This document shows positions 53,953 through 63,857 of a stretch of DNA of 64,000 nt, one piece after another (the stretch's first letter is position 1; each line of letters begins with the position of its first letter). The notes under the pieces were generated by a model. That model was not told where the DNA came from and did no database searches. It worked only from the letters and a program-made list of their open reading frames with translations. A program made the position numbers and the translations under genes. This DNA comes from an uncultured Lachnospiraceae bacterium. Its GTDB lineage: Bacteria; Bacillota; Clostridia; Lachnospirales; Lachnospiraceae. The DNA lies in the NCBI GenBank assembly GCA_910588215.1, contig CAJUQJ010000006.1:62001-126000 (forward strand), read 5' to 3'.

Positions 53953-55470
53953 TTAGAAATTATAGTACAGGAAAGTACTCACCTCCGAGAACGTAAGCAC
54001 ACTCCAGACAGCCAGCACTGCAAACACCACCGCTGATCCGGCACGGTAGCGCACATGCCGCATGCGCTCTGCAGCATCCCGCCCGATCATCGTCAGATAG
54101 AGTCCTGCCGCCAAGATCAGCCACATCAGGATATATCTGCTGTAAGCCAGATTATCCAGCTTAAGCACCTTGAGCACATACCAGAACTCGTCCAGCCGGA
54201 AACAGTCCGCAAGTTCCATAGAAATCTTCTGCACCGGTCCTTTCAGTGCGGTAAGAAGCAGCTGATTGGCCTGAGCAACGCTTTCGGCCCGGAAATACAC
54301 CTCCGCCGCCGCCACGTAAGTGATCAGCAGGATACGCGATACGATCGTCTTAAGTCTATGCCCCGGCTTCTTATCGCCGCCTGCTCCCTCTTCTGTCTGC
54401 CTATTTATTCTGCCGCCCTTCTTCTGTACCCGGTATTGCTGCCAGAATCTTGTCAATATATACAGAACTCCCTGCGTGAGTGCCCAGACCAGATAATGCC
54501 ATCCGGCGCCGTGCCATAATCCACTGAGCAGAAAGACGATCATCAGATTCCCGTACATCCTTGCCTGCCCTTTACGATTACCGCCCAGAGGTATGTACAC
54601 ATATTTCGTGAAGAAACGACTCAGCGTCATATGCCATCTTTTCCAGAAATCCACGATATTTACCGCTTTGTATGGCTCATTGAAATTGGCCGGGATCTCC
54701 ATCCCAAGCATCTTGCCGATCCCTCTGGCCATATCGCAGTAGCCGCTGAAATCGAAATACAGCTGCAGAATATAGAATAGCGCCACAAGCACCGCATCCG
54801 CCCGTCCCAGGGAGGCCAGATTCGCATAGCCGTAATCTACCCCTGCCCCGAAAGTATCCGCCAGCAGTACCTTCTTCGCCAATCCCAGAATAAAAAGCCC
54901 GCACCCCTGCGCGATATCCTCCCACGCCGCAGTGCGCTTTCCGATCTGCGCGAACTGCGGAAGCATCTCGTTATGATTGACGATGGGCCCTGCGATCAGC
55001 TGCGGGAAGAAGGACACAAACAACGCATAATCGACGAAGGGACAGTCCTTAACCTCTCCTCGCCAGGTATCTATCACAAAAGAAATCTGCTGAAACGTGA
55101 AGAAGCTGATCCCCAGCGGCAGCAATATATTGCGCAGTGCGACAGAGCTGCCAAACACGGTGTTCACGGTAGAAAGAAAGAAATCAAAATATTTGAAGTA
55201 AAACAATACACCCAGGTTTGCCGTTACGGCTGCGATCATCAGCCACCTGTCGCGGCTGCGCGACAGCAGACGATGAAACAGATAATTGCCCGCAATACTG
55301 CAGATCATGATCAGCAGATAGGAAACATTAAAATAGCCGTAGAACCAAAAGGACATACCGACCAGGAAGACTTTAGCCAACCAGTCTTTGTGCCAGTGCA
55401 GAAGTCCATAATACCCGAGCAGACAGACCGGAAAAAACAAAAATATAAAAATATAAGAATTAAACAGCAT
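53953..55470 (-). CDS. MBOAT-family O-acyltransferase
   Basis: The 505-residue membrane protein has about ten spans and the MBOAT core: FFPQLIAGPIVNHNEMLPQF (about 149-168), DFSGYCDMARGIGKMLG (about 240-256), FWKRWHMTLSRFFTKYVYIPLGG and the catalytic His in LSGLWHGAGWHYLVWA (about 317-332). It is of the DltB/AlgI/PatA type, passing acetyl groups across the membrane to an SGNH partner. Residues 345-365 form a charged loop. It probably acetylates the surface glycan or peptidoglycan made by the neighbouring cluster. The gap to the next gene upstream is 4 bp. Confidence 0.92.
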   Translation of the reverse strand: MLFNSYIFIFLFFPVCLLGYYGLLHWHKDWLAKVFLVGMSFWFYGYFNVSYLLIMICSIAGNYLFHRLLSRSRDRWLMIAAVTANLGVLFYFKYFDFFLSTVNTVFGSSVALRNILLPLGISFFTFQQISFVIDTWRGEVKDCPFVDYALFVSFFPQLIAGPIVNHNEMLPQFAQIGKRTAAWEDIAQGCGLFILGLAKKVLLADTFGAGVDYGYANLASLGRADAVLVALFYILQLYFDFSGYCDMARGIGKMLGMEIPANFNEPYKAVNIVDFWKRWHMTLSRFFTKYVYIPLGGNRKGQARMYGNLMIVFLLSGLWHGAGWHYLVWALTQGVLYILTRFWQQYRVQKKGGRINRQTEEGAGGDKKPGHRLKTIVSRILLITYVAAAEVYFRAESVAQANQLLLTALKGPVQKISMELADCFRLDEFWYVLKVLKLDNLAYSRYILMWLILAAGLYLTMIGRDAAERMRHVRYRAGSAVVFAVLAVWSVLTFSEVSTFLYYNF

Positions 55471-55474
55471 TTCT

Positions 55475-57526
55475 CTACTCCATATCCCGGTAGATCACAA
55501 ATTCCCCAACCTGCCCATACCGTTCAAATCCGTACTCTGTCAGCGGCTGTGTCATCTCCCGATCCTCTTTCAGTACAATATAGGCGCAGGGATACTCTCT
55601 GGCCAGCTCCACGAAGGTCTTAGTCTCGATCACCTCCGCCTCCTCCATCGCCTCATACATGGGATGATGGTAATCCCATCTGGCGATCAGCATCTCCCGC
55701 CCGTAGGGAAGCTCTATATTCGTACTGTACTGTCTGATATAATAGATCAAGTCTGCCGGAACCAGCACTGTGATCCGTCCGTCCTCCGGCTCGATCAGAT
55801 CCACGATGTCTATCGTCTCCTGGGGAAGGTGGTAAGCGTTCTCCGCCCGGGATATATTCTCACTGTCATAGACGTAATCACCGCACAGGATAATAACACC
55901 ACAGGCAAGCGCCGTCCCGATCCTGCGGTGCCTCGCACACAGCCTGATCACACCATAGGCGCTGACCAGACTCATCTGCAGCAGCCACAGCAGCCTGTAG
56001 TACGTCTCCGAATCATCCAGCAGCCGCACGAACAGCTTGCGGAACAGCGGACAGAAAAAAAGCAGAAGAAGAAGCGTTGGTGCATAGACAAAGACTACCC
56101 GCTTGTGCCTGTCCTTCTCCGCGAACCACAGATACAGCAGAATACCCAGATAGAGAAAAGCCAGGTATCTGTGCTGGTGAAACCCCATATAATTCTTGAA
56201 TATTACAACACTCTCTAAAAAAATGCCCCACATAACTATTCTCCGATACTCTCGTGTATACCCCATGGCAGCCACAGCACAAACGCTCCCTGCAAAAGGC
56301 TGCGTCTATTTCAACAGATAACCATATCCTACAATCAGATAGGCCAATACATAGACCGCACTCGGGATGCACACCGCCCCCATTTTAAACAGGATCTTGA
56401 TATCCCGTTCAACGAAAGCCAGACACACTGCAGTCACCGCCATCAGGATGGACACCAGGAACACGGCTATGGAGCTGCAGATCCCCGCCGTGATATTGAC
56501 ACAGACAAGCATAAGCCACAGACCCTGGTTTCTCTGCCGCTTCTTGCCGATGACCTCTCTCTGTTCCCTGCTCCTTTGGAGCAGCAAGAAAAGCCACAAC
56601 AATGCCGGTATCACCAGGCTGCCCGCAACAGCCTTCCCCTGCCAGGTTCTGGTCAGGAAAAAAGTTTCATTCGTATAGATCGATACATTTCCGAAGATCT
56701 GGAACACTGCCATTAAGAGCATAAAAAGCGGCAGGTTTTCTCTGCTGGCTGCTGCATCTGTGTTATCTGCCGCCCTGCCCTCTCTTGTACGGACTACACC
56801 GCTTGTCCTGCGGGCAACTATCTCCCGCCGCTTCCCCTGCCTGTCAAAAAGCAGTTTCCCCATCTCAAAGTATACGAGATACGTAAGCGGGATCAACAAA
56901 AACGGCAGTACCGTATGGGACAGGATCGTCGCATGGATATGGCTCTTCTTGGCAACAAATGCGGTCCACATGGGAAATACCGCCATCGCATGCCGGATAT
57001 CCAGTCCTGTATGCCGCCCCGTCAAAGGCAGGATCGTGTACATCGTATCCGCCTGCTGGGCGATCAGCGACGCCACCACATAGTAGGCATCATCCCCGTC
57101 AAAGGAGGCATACGCGGCCGCCTTATACAACTGGAAGCTAAGCAAGAGCAGGAATAACGACCACTCGATCCGCTCCGCCCAGGACATTTCCGTCACAGAC
57201 TGCTTCAGGCCGCTCCACGAAACATGCCTGAACCTTACGAACTCCTTTATGCTTCCCGCTCTGCGGTATGCAAAGTACACCCCTGCTGCGGCACACAGAA
57301 TGCTGATCGCCATAAAACAGTTGGATGCCAAAATAAAATTATCATATCTTACAAATAATACTACCGGGATCGTCACCACCCCGAACAACGCCCACATCAT
57401 GAAATAGCCCATCAGGAAGATCAGTCCGGGATTCCTCTTGTCTTCCGCCATAAGACCGGCCGGAAGCAGACCGATGCAATACGGTATGATGACAAGCCAT
57501 AGAAGTATGCCTGCAATTTGAAACAT
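55475..57526 (-). pseudogene. DUF6077-type membrane protein interrupted by one in-frame TAG
   Basis: The start at 57526 (MFQIAG) has GGGGG upstream. The frame stays open to 55475 except for a single TAG at 56306-56308; reading through gives about 683 residues. The first half has about ten spans with the DUF6077-type FDGDDAYYVVASLIAQQ motif. The second half has five more spans, including ETYYRLLWLLQMSL, and a soluble domain. The join reads GYGYLLK-stop-TQPFAGSVC without frame shift. If the codon was once CAG, one transition explains it. Two separate proteins (56306-57526, and a GTG start at 56275 running to 55475) are the alternative. Function is unknown; such proteins look like polytopic glycosyltransferases. 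Confidence 0.65.
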
Positions 57527-57539
57527 GTGTAACCCCCAT

Positions 57540-57558
57540 GATTCCGCCCCGCGGAATC
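57540..57558. promoter_or_regulatory. Hairpin abutting the DUF6077 ribosome site
   Basis: GATTCCGC (57540-57547) and GCGGAATC (57551-57558) pair around CCC, immediately upstream of the GGGGG ribosome site of the minus-strand gene. Confidence 0.4.
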
Positions 57559-57654
57559 TCAAATCGTTAATTCATCTCACGTCAATACATCGAATGTTAA
57601 ATTCCCGATACGTTGACGCAGTTATCATTCGTTGTACCAGTCCTGAATCATGTT

Positions 57655-57694
57655 CTCACGGAATGCGCAGTTTGGCGCATTCCTGACCCGTGAG
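57655..57694. repeat. Hairpin element CTCACG...CGTGAG
   Basis: CTCACG-GAATGCGC (57655-57668) pairs with GCGCATTC and CGTGAG (57675-57694). The same layout of a GAATGC stem followed by CGTGAG is seen at 10676-10712. Confidence 0.6.
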
Positions 57695-57775
57695 TAGCAA
57701 CTACCAGTATACCATTTCATCGAGAATGGGGCAAGATGTCACTGTACAATCCTACCTGAATATGGTAGACTGAAG

Positions 57776-57919
57776 TTACTATTCACGGTGCCCTGCACCT
57801 TGCTGCAGGGCATCCGGCCGATAACTTTACGGTTTCAGGCATCCAGCCTCTCGCCGAAGGCGACTTGGAATGGGCTGGATGCGTTACAGTTTGCGGCCGG
57901 TTAGGCCGTGAACTGTAAC
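57776..57919. repeat. R2 palindromic element, copy 4, with 9-bp direct repeat
   Basis: The element runs from TTACTATTCACGG to CCGTGAACTGTAAC and contains GCATCCAGCC/GGCTGGATGC and TGCCCTGCA/TGCAGGGCA hairpins. AGACTGAAG occurs exactly on both sides (57767-57775 and 57920-57928). That is the expected trace of a transposition-type insertion. Confidence 0.85.
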
Positions 57920-58079
57920 AGACTGAAGATATTGTTTACGGGCAATATCAGTTAGCTAAGACAGTGCACGGCATCTGCGCACCCGGTTAACTTATTTCAA
58001 ACAGATTTACGCGTGAAAATCCATGGAACCGTCTCTTTCTGCGACGGTTGCAATTTTTGATACAAATGTGAGGTATTCC

Positions 58080-59636
58080 ATGAAGAAAGTATACGTTATC
58101 GGCGCTGGGCCAGCGGGTCTGACCGCCGCTTATGAACTGTTAAAGCAAAGCAATGCGTATGAAGTTACCGTCCTGGAAGAGAGCAGTTCCATGGGCGGTA
58201 TCTCCAAGACCGTCAATTATAAAGGCAACCGCATGGATATGGGCGGCCATCGTTTCTTCTCCAAGGTACCGGAAGTCAACGAGTGGTGGAACAACATGCT
58301 GCCCCTGCAGGGTGCCCCCACCTATGACGATATCGTTCTACAGCGCGAGATGACGCTCACGCCCGGCGGCCCCGACCCCGAGAAAGAAGACCGTGTCATG
58401 CTGCGCCGCCACAGAGTGTCTCGTATTTATTTTAAACAGAAATTTTTTGATTATCCCATATCCTTTAAACCGGAAACTTTCATCAACATGGGATTTATCA
58501 ACACGATCCAGGCCGGCTGCAGTTATCTCGCCTCCGTGATCCACAAGCGTAAGGAGCACTCATTGGAGGATTTCTACATCAACCGCTTTGGCCGAAAGCT
58601 GTATTCCATGTTCTTTGAATATTACACCGAGAATCTGTGGGGACGCCACCCCAGCGAGATTGCCCCGGATTGGGGAGCACAGCGCGCCAAGGGACTGTCC
58701 ATTGCCGCTATCGTGAAAGATATCTTCTCCAAGATGATCCCCGGCAAGAAGAATCGGGCCGTGGAGACTTCGCTGATCGAAGAATTCAGCTATCCGAAAC
58801 TGGGCCCCGGCCAGCTGTGGGACGTGACCGCGGATGAGATCCGCAAACTGGGCGGCACGATCCTCACCGATTGTCTTGTGACCAAGCTTCACAAAGATGC
58901 GGACAACCGTATTACCTCCCTGACCTATGTCAATGACGGCAGGGAAGTTACCGTGGAAGGTGATATCTTTATCTCTTCCATGCCCGTCAAGGATCTGATC
59001 GCCGGTATGAACGATGTACCGAAGCGGCCTGCCGAAATCGCCGCCGGCCTGCCCTATCGCGATTACATGACAGTGGGACTCCTGCTGCCGAAGCTGAACT
59101 TGAAGAATAAGACGAAATTAAAGACCATCGGCAATATAGTTCCCGACTGCTGGGTCTATGTCCATGACCGTGACGTGATGCTGGGCCGTTTCCAGATCTA
59201 CAACAACTGGTCTCCTTACATGATCAAAGATCTGGAGCATACCATATGGATCGGTCTGGAATATTTCTGTTTTGAAGGGGATAAATACTGGACCATGTCC
59301 GATGAGGACTTTACGAAATTCGCGGTTGATGAGATCGTGCGCATGGGACTGATCGACTCTCCTGCAGACGTGATGGATTCCCATGTAGAGCGCGTTAAGA
59401 AAGCTTATCCCGCCTACTTTGACACCTACAAAGATATCGATACACTGGTGGACTACTTAAAGACTATCGACAATCTTTATTGTGTGGGCCGCAACGGCCA
59501 GCACCGCTATAACAACATCGATCATTCCATGGTCACATCCTTCGAGACAGTTAAGAATATCATTAACGGTGTTAAGAGCAAAGATAATATCTGGAATGTC
59601 AATACGGAGAAAGTTTACCACGAGGAGAAGTCATAA
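58080..59636 (+). CDS. FAD-dependent oxidoreductase, UDP-galactopyranose mutase-like
   Basis: The ATG at 58080 (MKKVYVIG) has GAGGT 5 bases upstream and puts the dinucleotide fold at the N-terminus. The 518-residue flavoprotein has VYVIGAGPAGLTAAYELL (4-21), the Glu that binds the ribose in VTVLEE, GGHRFFSK (about 59-66) and a C-terminal FAD segment NLYCVGRNGQHRYNNIDHSM (about 467-486). This layout fits the UDP-galactopyranose mutase and related NAD(P)/FAD oxidoreductase group. Function in making galactofuranose or a similar sugar for the surface glycan is likely but not proven. It overlaps the opposite-strand flippase-like gene by 6 bp tail to tail. Confidence 0.82.
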   Translation: MKKVYVIGAGPAGLTAAYELLKQSNAYEVTVLEESSSMGGISKTVNYKGNRMDMGGHRFFSKVPEVNEWWNNMLPLQGAPTYDDIVLQREMTLTPGGPDPEKEDRVMLRRHRVSRIYFKQKFFDYPISFKPETFINMGFINTIQAGCSYLASVIHKRKEHSLEDFYINRFGRKLYSMFFEYYTENLWGRHPSEIAPDWGAQRAKGLSIAAIVKDIFSKMIPGKKNRAVETSLIEEFSYPKLGPGQLWDVTADEIRKLGGTILTDCLVTKLHKDADNRITSLTYVNDGREVTVEGDIFISSMPVKDLIAGMNDVPKRPAEIAAGLPYRDYMTVGLLLPKLNLKNKTKLKTIGNIVPDCWVYVHDRDVMLGRFQIYNNWSPYMIKDLEHTIWIGLEYFCFEGDKYWTMSDEDFTKFAVDEIVRMGLIDSPADVMDSHVERVKKAYPAYFDTYKDIDTLVDYLKTIDNLYCVGRNGQHRYNNIDHSMVTSFETVKNIINGVKSKDNIWNVNTEKVYHEEKS

Positions 59637-60689
59637 GCGACTTCTCCTTCGCATATATAGTTGGTTTGCCGCCACCACTGCCAGACTGACCACCAGCACG
59701 AAATAGAAATTGATCCCTCTGGTCACATAGAGTGACGGCATCAGATATTCTCCCGTAAAAATACCGGCGAACACACTTCTGTACATGACCTCCGTGATCC
59801 CCTGTGCCCCCGGCACCGGCAGCATATCCACGGCGATATAGACCGAAGCCTGCAGCAGCATGACCGTCAGGGCATCCTTCCCCTCCAGAGAAAATCCAAG
59901 ATAAATGATCCATGTCAGCACAAATACACTGGCTCTTTGCACGAACGTAAAGACGCAGACCATAAGCACTTTTCCCTTGTGCTGCAGAAGAAAGCGCACT
60001 GCGCCCTGGTAACCGTCTATGAATTGTTGTATCTTCACCTGCCTTGTCCCGGATCTTTTCAGGATCCTGACACGTACAAGCAGTTTCTCGATCCCGGAAA
60101 GCAACCGCTTCATGGTCTCCGGCGCCAGCATCACTGCCAGCAGCATCAGCACCAGGATCGTATTCAAGGCAAGTCCCAGCAAAAAGAGCGGAAAATATTC
60201 CTCCAGGTACCCCCGCAGCGGCCTGTAGCAGAACACCAGCGTTCCGATGCCGATCAGCACCAGGACCAGCTTATAGATCAGTGCCACCGTCATCAGCACC
60301 ACCGATGATTCCGAAAGGCGATTGCCATCCTTACTCATATAATAAAGCTGCATCGGCTGGCCGCCCGTGGCCGAGGGCGTGATACCCGAATAGAAAAATC
60401 CGATAAAGGAATAACAGATACACCGCCCAAGACTGCTGTGCCCGTTCAGGGAACGCAGCAGATAGAAGATCATGATCCCCTCGGCGCTGACGAAAAACAG
60501 AGCCACCGCCATCGCTGCACACAAGGACAACGGTGAAAGCCTCAAAAGCGCATGTTTGATCTGCCCCATATCCTGTCCATGGAAGATCGTATAGAAGGAC
60601 AATGCCATCACCGCCAGGAAAAAAGCCCCCTCCAGGACTCTTTTCCTGCTGATCGTTATTCCTTTTGTCCGGTTCTGGCTAACCTCCAT
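59631..60689 (-). CDS. Lysylphosphatidylglycerol synthase-type flippase-like membrane protein
   Basis: The ATG at 60689 has AAGGG upstream and overlaps the preceding gene's stop by 11 bp. The 352-residue protein has about eight spans. The signatures SFIGFFYSGITPSATGGQPMQLYYM (about 94-118) and MLPVPGAQGITEVMYRSVF (about 292-310) are those of the PF03706 family (MprF membrane domain, AglD-like). Without the MprF synthase domain, such proteins are thought to flip lipid-linked sugars or lipids. It is coupled to the permuted NlpC/P60-like gene and downstream of a GT2 gene, suggesting a lipid-linked sugar route. Confidence 0.88.
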   Translation of the reverse strand: MEVSQNRTKGITISRKRVLEGAFFLAVMALSFYTIFHGQDMGQIKHALLRLSPLSLCAAMAVALFFVSAEGIMIFYLLRSLNGHSSLGRCICYSFIGFFYSGITPSATGGQPMQLYYMSKDGNRLSESSVVLMTVALIYKLVLVLIGIGTLVFCYRPLRGYLEEYFPLFLLGLALNTILVLMLLAVMLAPETMKRLLSGIEKLLVRVRILKRSGTRQVKIQQFIDGYQGAVRFLLQHKGKVLMVCVFTFVQRASVFVLTWIIYLGFSLEGKDALTVMLLQASVYIAVDMLPVPGAQGITEVMYRSVFAGIFTGEYLMPSLYVTRGINFYFVLVVSLAVVAANQLYMRRRSRL

Positions 60690-61380
60690 ATGCCACCACC
60701 CTTTCCGCTGCTCCCGTACCATACAATATGCGCAGCCTTCTCTCCATATCCGCATCTACCTGAGCAGCGCAAGCCGGCAGTACCGGCATATGCTGTCCGT
60801 CTGTCTCCGTTCGTCCTTGCATCTTGGCTGCCATCGCTACCGTTTCTGCCGCCTCTCCGGCCACAAACTCCGCCAGACTTCCCTCATAGACTACCCTTTT
60901 ATATGGATACTGACAGAAATCCTTCGGCGTCACCAGCGAAAAATGTTTATCCGCGATCCTGATCTTATACTCTTCCAGGAGCCGTGCTATATACGAAGAA
61001 CAGGTATACTGATCCTTCAGATAAAACGGCCGGCCAAGGGCAATGAACGGCAGCCCCGGCACCGCATAATGGTAATGGAATCTCCTGGCATAATCCCGCC
61101 GCAGCCGTTCCCTGATCCCTGCTTTCTGCGCCGCACTGCACTCCAGTTCGCAGACCTGGTACACCGCCGTCGGAAAAGCCCGCAAGATCTTCTGCTTGTC
61201 TTCTCTCTCAAATCCGGCAAACCAGGGCACCCGCGGATTGCGCCGTCCGAAACTGTAAGCTTCCTCCAATCCTGCGTCCATGCCAAGTACCACATGAATA
61301 TATCTCTGTCTCAGGAACCGCCTGATCACCGCCGCGAAGATTCCCGGCGTATCCACCATGGCAATATATATATGCTCCAT
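60679..61380 (-). CDS. Permuted NlpC/P60 (YiiX-like) cysteine hydrolase
   Basis: The 233-residue cytoplasmic-looking protein has RYIHVVLGMDAGLEEAYSFGRRNP (about 27-50) with the likely catalytic His, followed by WFAGFERED, and YTCSSYIARLLEE (about 125-137) with the likely Cys. This His-before-Cys order is that of the permuted NlpC/P60 group (PF05708). No signal peptide is visible. It could be an amidase or lipid-amide hydrolase. The stop overlaps the start of the flippase-like gene. The C-terminal tail (about 175-233) has no motif. Confidence 0.7.
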   Translation of the reverse strand: MEHIYIAMVDTPGIFAAVIRRFLRQRYIHVVLGMDAGLEEAYSFGRRNPRVPWFAGFEREDKQKILRAFPTAVYQVCELECSAAQKAGIRERLRRDYARRFHYHYAVPGLPFIALGRPFYLKDQYTCSSYIARLLEEYKIRIADKHFSLVTPKDFCQYPYKRVVYEGSLAEFVAGEAAETVAMAAKMQGRTETDGQHMPVLPACAAQVDADMERRLRILYGTGAAERVVAYGG

Positions 61381-61492
61381 ATACCCATCCCTTCTATCCT
61401 TGTTGCTGTCTTTGATACTTTTTTATTGCTTTCTTATCGCTTTCCTTGTCACTGTCCATGCCGCTCTTCTCATTCTTCCGGTCGCTCTCCCG

Positions 61493-62533
61493 TTATTGGA
61501 ACTGGTAGATTTTCCTCGCCGCCCTATACCCGCTTTTGGTGAGCATGCCGCCCACTTTTCCCGGCAGATAAGTCAATCCGCTCAGGGTGGTATATTTCAG
61601 GCGAAAATATAGCCTGGCATTTTCTTCCTTGATCCCTCTCCAAAGCTGTCTCCTCTTACTATATGCCTCCTGCGAATTGATCAGGAGCAAATGGATGGAC
61701 GAGATCGCCATCATGATCGATATATTCCGGCACATATATTCCGCCAGTTTCGGATAGATTTCCTTTACCTCGTTTAAGTCCACACATTTAGAGACGATCT
61801 CCGTCACCAGGATCTGCTGATCTATCCTGCTCATCAATACCTTCTCATTGACAGACTGGTCCTCTCTGCCGATATAGTAATGATACAGATCTATATTCAT
61901 ATAATAGATATGTTGCACGAACGGCAGCGGCTGGTAAGCAAAGATATTATCCACATAAAAAGTGTGCTCCGGCAGGACAACTCCGCTCCTCCGCAATACC
62001 TCCGTCCGAAAGATCAGTGCGTGCATGATCAAATACTGCGATGCATGGAATCTGCCAATCTCATTCCAGTCACACATCTGCTCGACCGGGAAAACATTTG
62101 TATAGTGCATCACCCGACTGGTCCCTTCATCCAAATGATCGTACAGATAATTGCACACAAACAGATCAGGCACCTCACCGATCAGGCGGGTTTCCTTCTT
62201 ACCATAGAAATCTTTGATCCTGCCAAGCAGCTTCGCGTATGCCGTCTCATCCAACCAGTCGTCCGAGTCTACCACCTTAAAATACATTCCGGAAGCCCGT
62301 TTCAGACCGGCATTGACTCCTGATCCATGTCCGCCGTTTTCCTTATGGACTGCCTTGACGATACTGGGATACTGCCGCTCATAATAATCTGCGATCTCCC
62401 CTGTAGCATCCTTCGACCCGTCATCCACGATAATGATCTCAACGTCCTCTCCGCCCGGAAGCAGAGACTCGATACATCTTTCCATATAGTCCTGTGAATT
62501 ATAGCAGGGTACCGTAAATGTTATGTACTTCAT
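61493..62533 (-). CDS. GT2 glycosyltransferase (EpsJ/WcaA-like)
   Basis: The ATG at 62533 has GGAGG 5 bases upstream. The 346-residue enzyme has a GT-A fold with ITFTVPCYNSQDYMERCI (about 4-21), IIIVDDGSKD (about 32-41), HKENGGHGSGVNAGL and the metal-binding KVVDSDDWL (about 85-93). The rest is helical and probably sits on the membrane. It heads the minus-strand group GT2, NlpC/P60-like, flippase-like. The sugar is unknown. Confidence 0.9.
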   Translation of the reverse strand: MKYITFTVPCYNSQDYMERCIESLLPGGEDVEIIIVDDGSKDATGEIADYYERQYPSIVKAVHKENGGHGSGVNAGLKRASGMYFKVVDSDDWLDETAYAKLLGRIKDFYGKKETRLIGEVPDLFVCNYLYDHLDEGTSRVMHYTNVFPVEQMCDWNEIGRFHASQYLIMHALIFRTEVLRRSGVVLPEHTFYVDNIFAYQPLPFVQHIYYMNIDLYHYYIGREDQSVNEKVLMSRIDQQILVTEIVSKCVDLNEVKEIYPKLAEYMCRNISIMMAISSIHLLLINSQEAYSKRRQLWRGIKEENARLYFRLKYTTLSGLTYLPGKVGGMLTKSGYRAARKIYQFQ

Positions 62534-62876
62534 TTTGTCCTCCATATTTTGATTCATTTCTCAAAAATACTTTTTGTTCCATCCTTCATAAATTTTGAGT
62601 TATCATCTGCGCAGTATGAACTCTCGATCATAGCCGTTTGATCCTCGGCTCTTATTGTTTACTCTATATATCATAACGATAAAAACTTCCAGTTTTCTTC
62701 AAGTTTTTATTAAGATATTCTTAAAAAGGCTTTCCGTTTCCTTAAACCAGACAAATCTTTCTATAAACCATAAAATCCGGTATAGCTCAAAAAGTTTACT
62801 TTACTCACAAAGTTCTTCCTGAGATACACCGGAGTGAATCTTACATTTTTCCTCTGTATTTGCCGTCTGTCTGGCT
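62534..62876. other. AT-rich intergenic gap
   Basis: About 340 bp with no supported gene. On the minus strand a TATGAT box near 62675 might be part of the promoter of the GT2 gene. AAAAACTT/AAGTTTTT (about 62681-62710) can form a small hairpin. Confidence 0.3.
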
Positions 62877-63755
62877 TTACCCTTCTCCTTCCTGTTGAGC
62901 CAGGCTCTTCTTGACCGTGTCGGCGATCAGCCGCATCCCGGCCGGTGTGGGGTGCACACCATCAGCAGTCATTTCTGCCATATTTTCCAAGGTGATACCG
63001 CATTTCTCCAGATCGATGACCGGAAGTGCCCTGTTCTTGGCAATCAGTCGAATCTGTTCGGAGTATGCCTCGGAAGTCACTTTCTGTCCGTTGACGAAGG
63101 GGACGAATGGTTGAGATTCCGTCGTTCCCCAATCGCCCACCGGGAGCAGAGTACAGCAATAAACCTGTGCCGTCGGACACTGCTCCTTAATCTTATCCAG
63201 GATCATGGTGTAGCCGTCACTAAAGCTTTCCACCACCCCCTCCTTTACAGCGCGCAGTCCGTCATTGTCCCCGACCGGCGCATTCCCCAACACATCATTG
63301 GTTCCCATATAGACGAGAATGATATCCGGCTCTTCTTCGCCAACTCCCACCAGCTGCGCGATCCTGTGATCACTGCAGCCGAATCCCGGGTCAGCCTCCC
63401 TGGAATCTCCGAAACATGTACTTCCGCTGCTGGATCCGTTAGCGCACAGTTCCAATCCCATCTCATCCAGCACCATCTTCCACCAGGTCTGCGATACGTC
63501 CTGCACCAATCCGTTCTGAGGATAGAAAACAATGTTCCCTTCCGGGATCCATCCGTCAAACGTAGATATACTGTCTCCTAGGATAGAGATCTCCATCCCT
63601 TCCTCCACCGGCTCCGTGTGCTCCTGTCCCACTGAACCTTCTTCTTTCCTGTCGGTTTCCTCACGCGCCGGCTGCCCTGCCGCCGTACACGCCGACATTG
63701 CCAGCAGCGACAGTCCCAGCAGCAGCCCGGTCTGTCTCTTACCTCTATTCCTCAT
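62877..63755 (-). CDS. SGNH/GDSL hydrolase lipoprotein
   Basis: The 292-residue protein has a lipoprotein signal with the lipobox LLAMSAC (Cys23), a charged linker and an SGNH hydrolase domain (about 54-285). The catalytic blocks are GDSIS (about 59-63), GSSSGSTCFG, GTNDVLG (about 148-154) and DGVHPTPAG near 265. It is expected to be anchored outside the membrane, where it could deacetylate a surface glycan. The envelope-modifying neighbours fit that idea. It ends a series separated by a 340-bp gap from the GT2 gene. Confidence 0.88.
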   Translation of the reverse strand: MRNRGKRQTGLLLGLSLLAMSACTAAGQPAREETDRKEEGSVGQEHTEPVEEGMEISILGDSISTFDGWIPEGNIVFYPQNGLVQDVSQTWWKMVLDEMGLELCANGSSSGSTCFGDSREADPGFGCSDHRIAQLVGVGEEEPDIILVYMGTNDVLGNAPVGDNDGLRAVKEGVVESFSDGYTMILDKIKEQCPTAQVYCCTLLPVGDWGTTESQPFVPFVNGQKVTSEAYSEQIRLIAKNRALPVIDLEKCGITLENMAEMTADGVHPTPAGMRLIADTVKKSLAQQEGEG

Positions 63756-63857
63756 CTGCCTCCACGCATCCTTCCTGCTCTATTGTTCCTGCCTGCTCGT
63801 GCTTCCTGCATAACCCCGCTTCCCTAAGCCGATTCCATCCAAAGAACGCCCGGATCG

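Noticed and set aside
56306..56308. TAG read as pyrrolysine
   Set aside because: The gene is not a methylamine methyltransferase and nothing in the window points to pyrrolysine use; a simple nonsense change is more likely.
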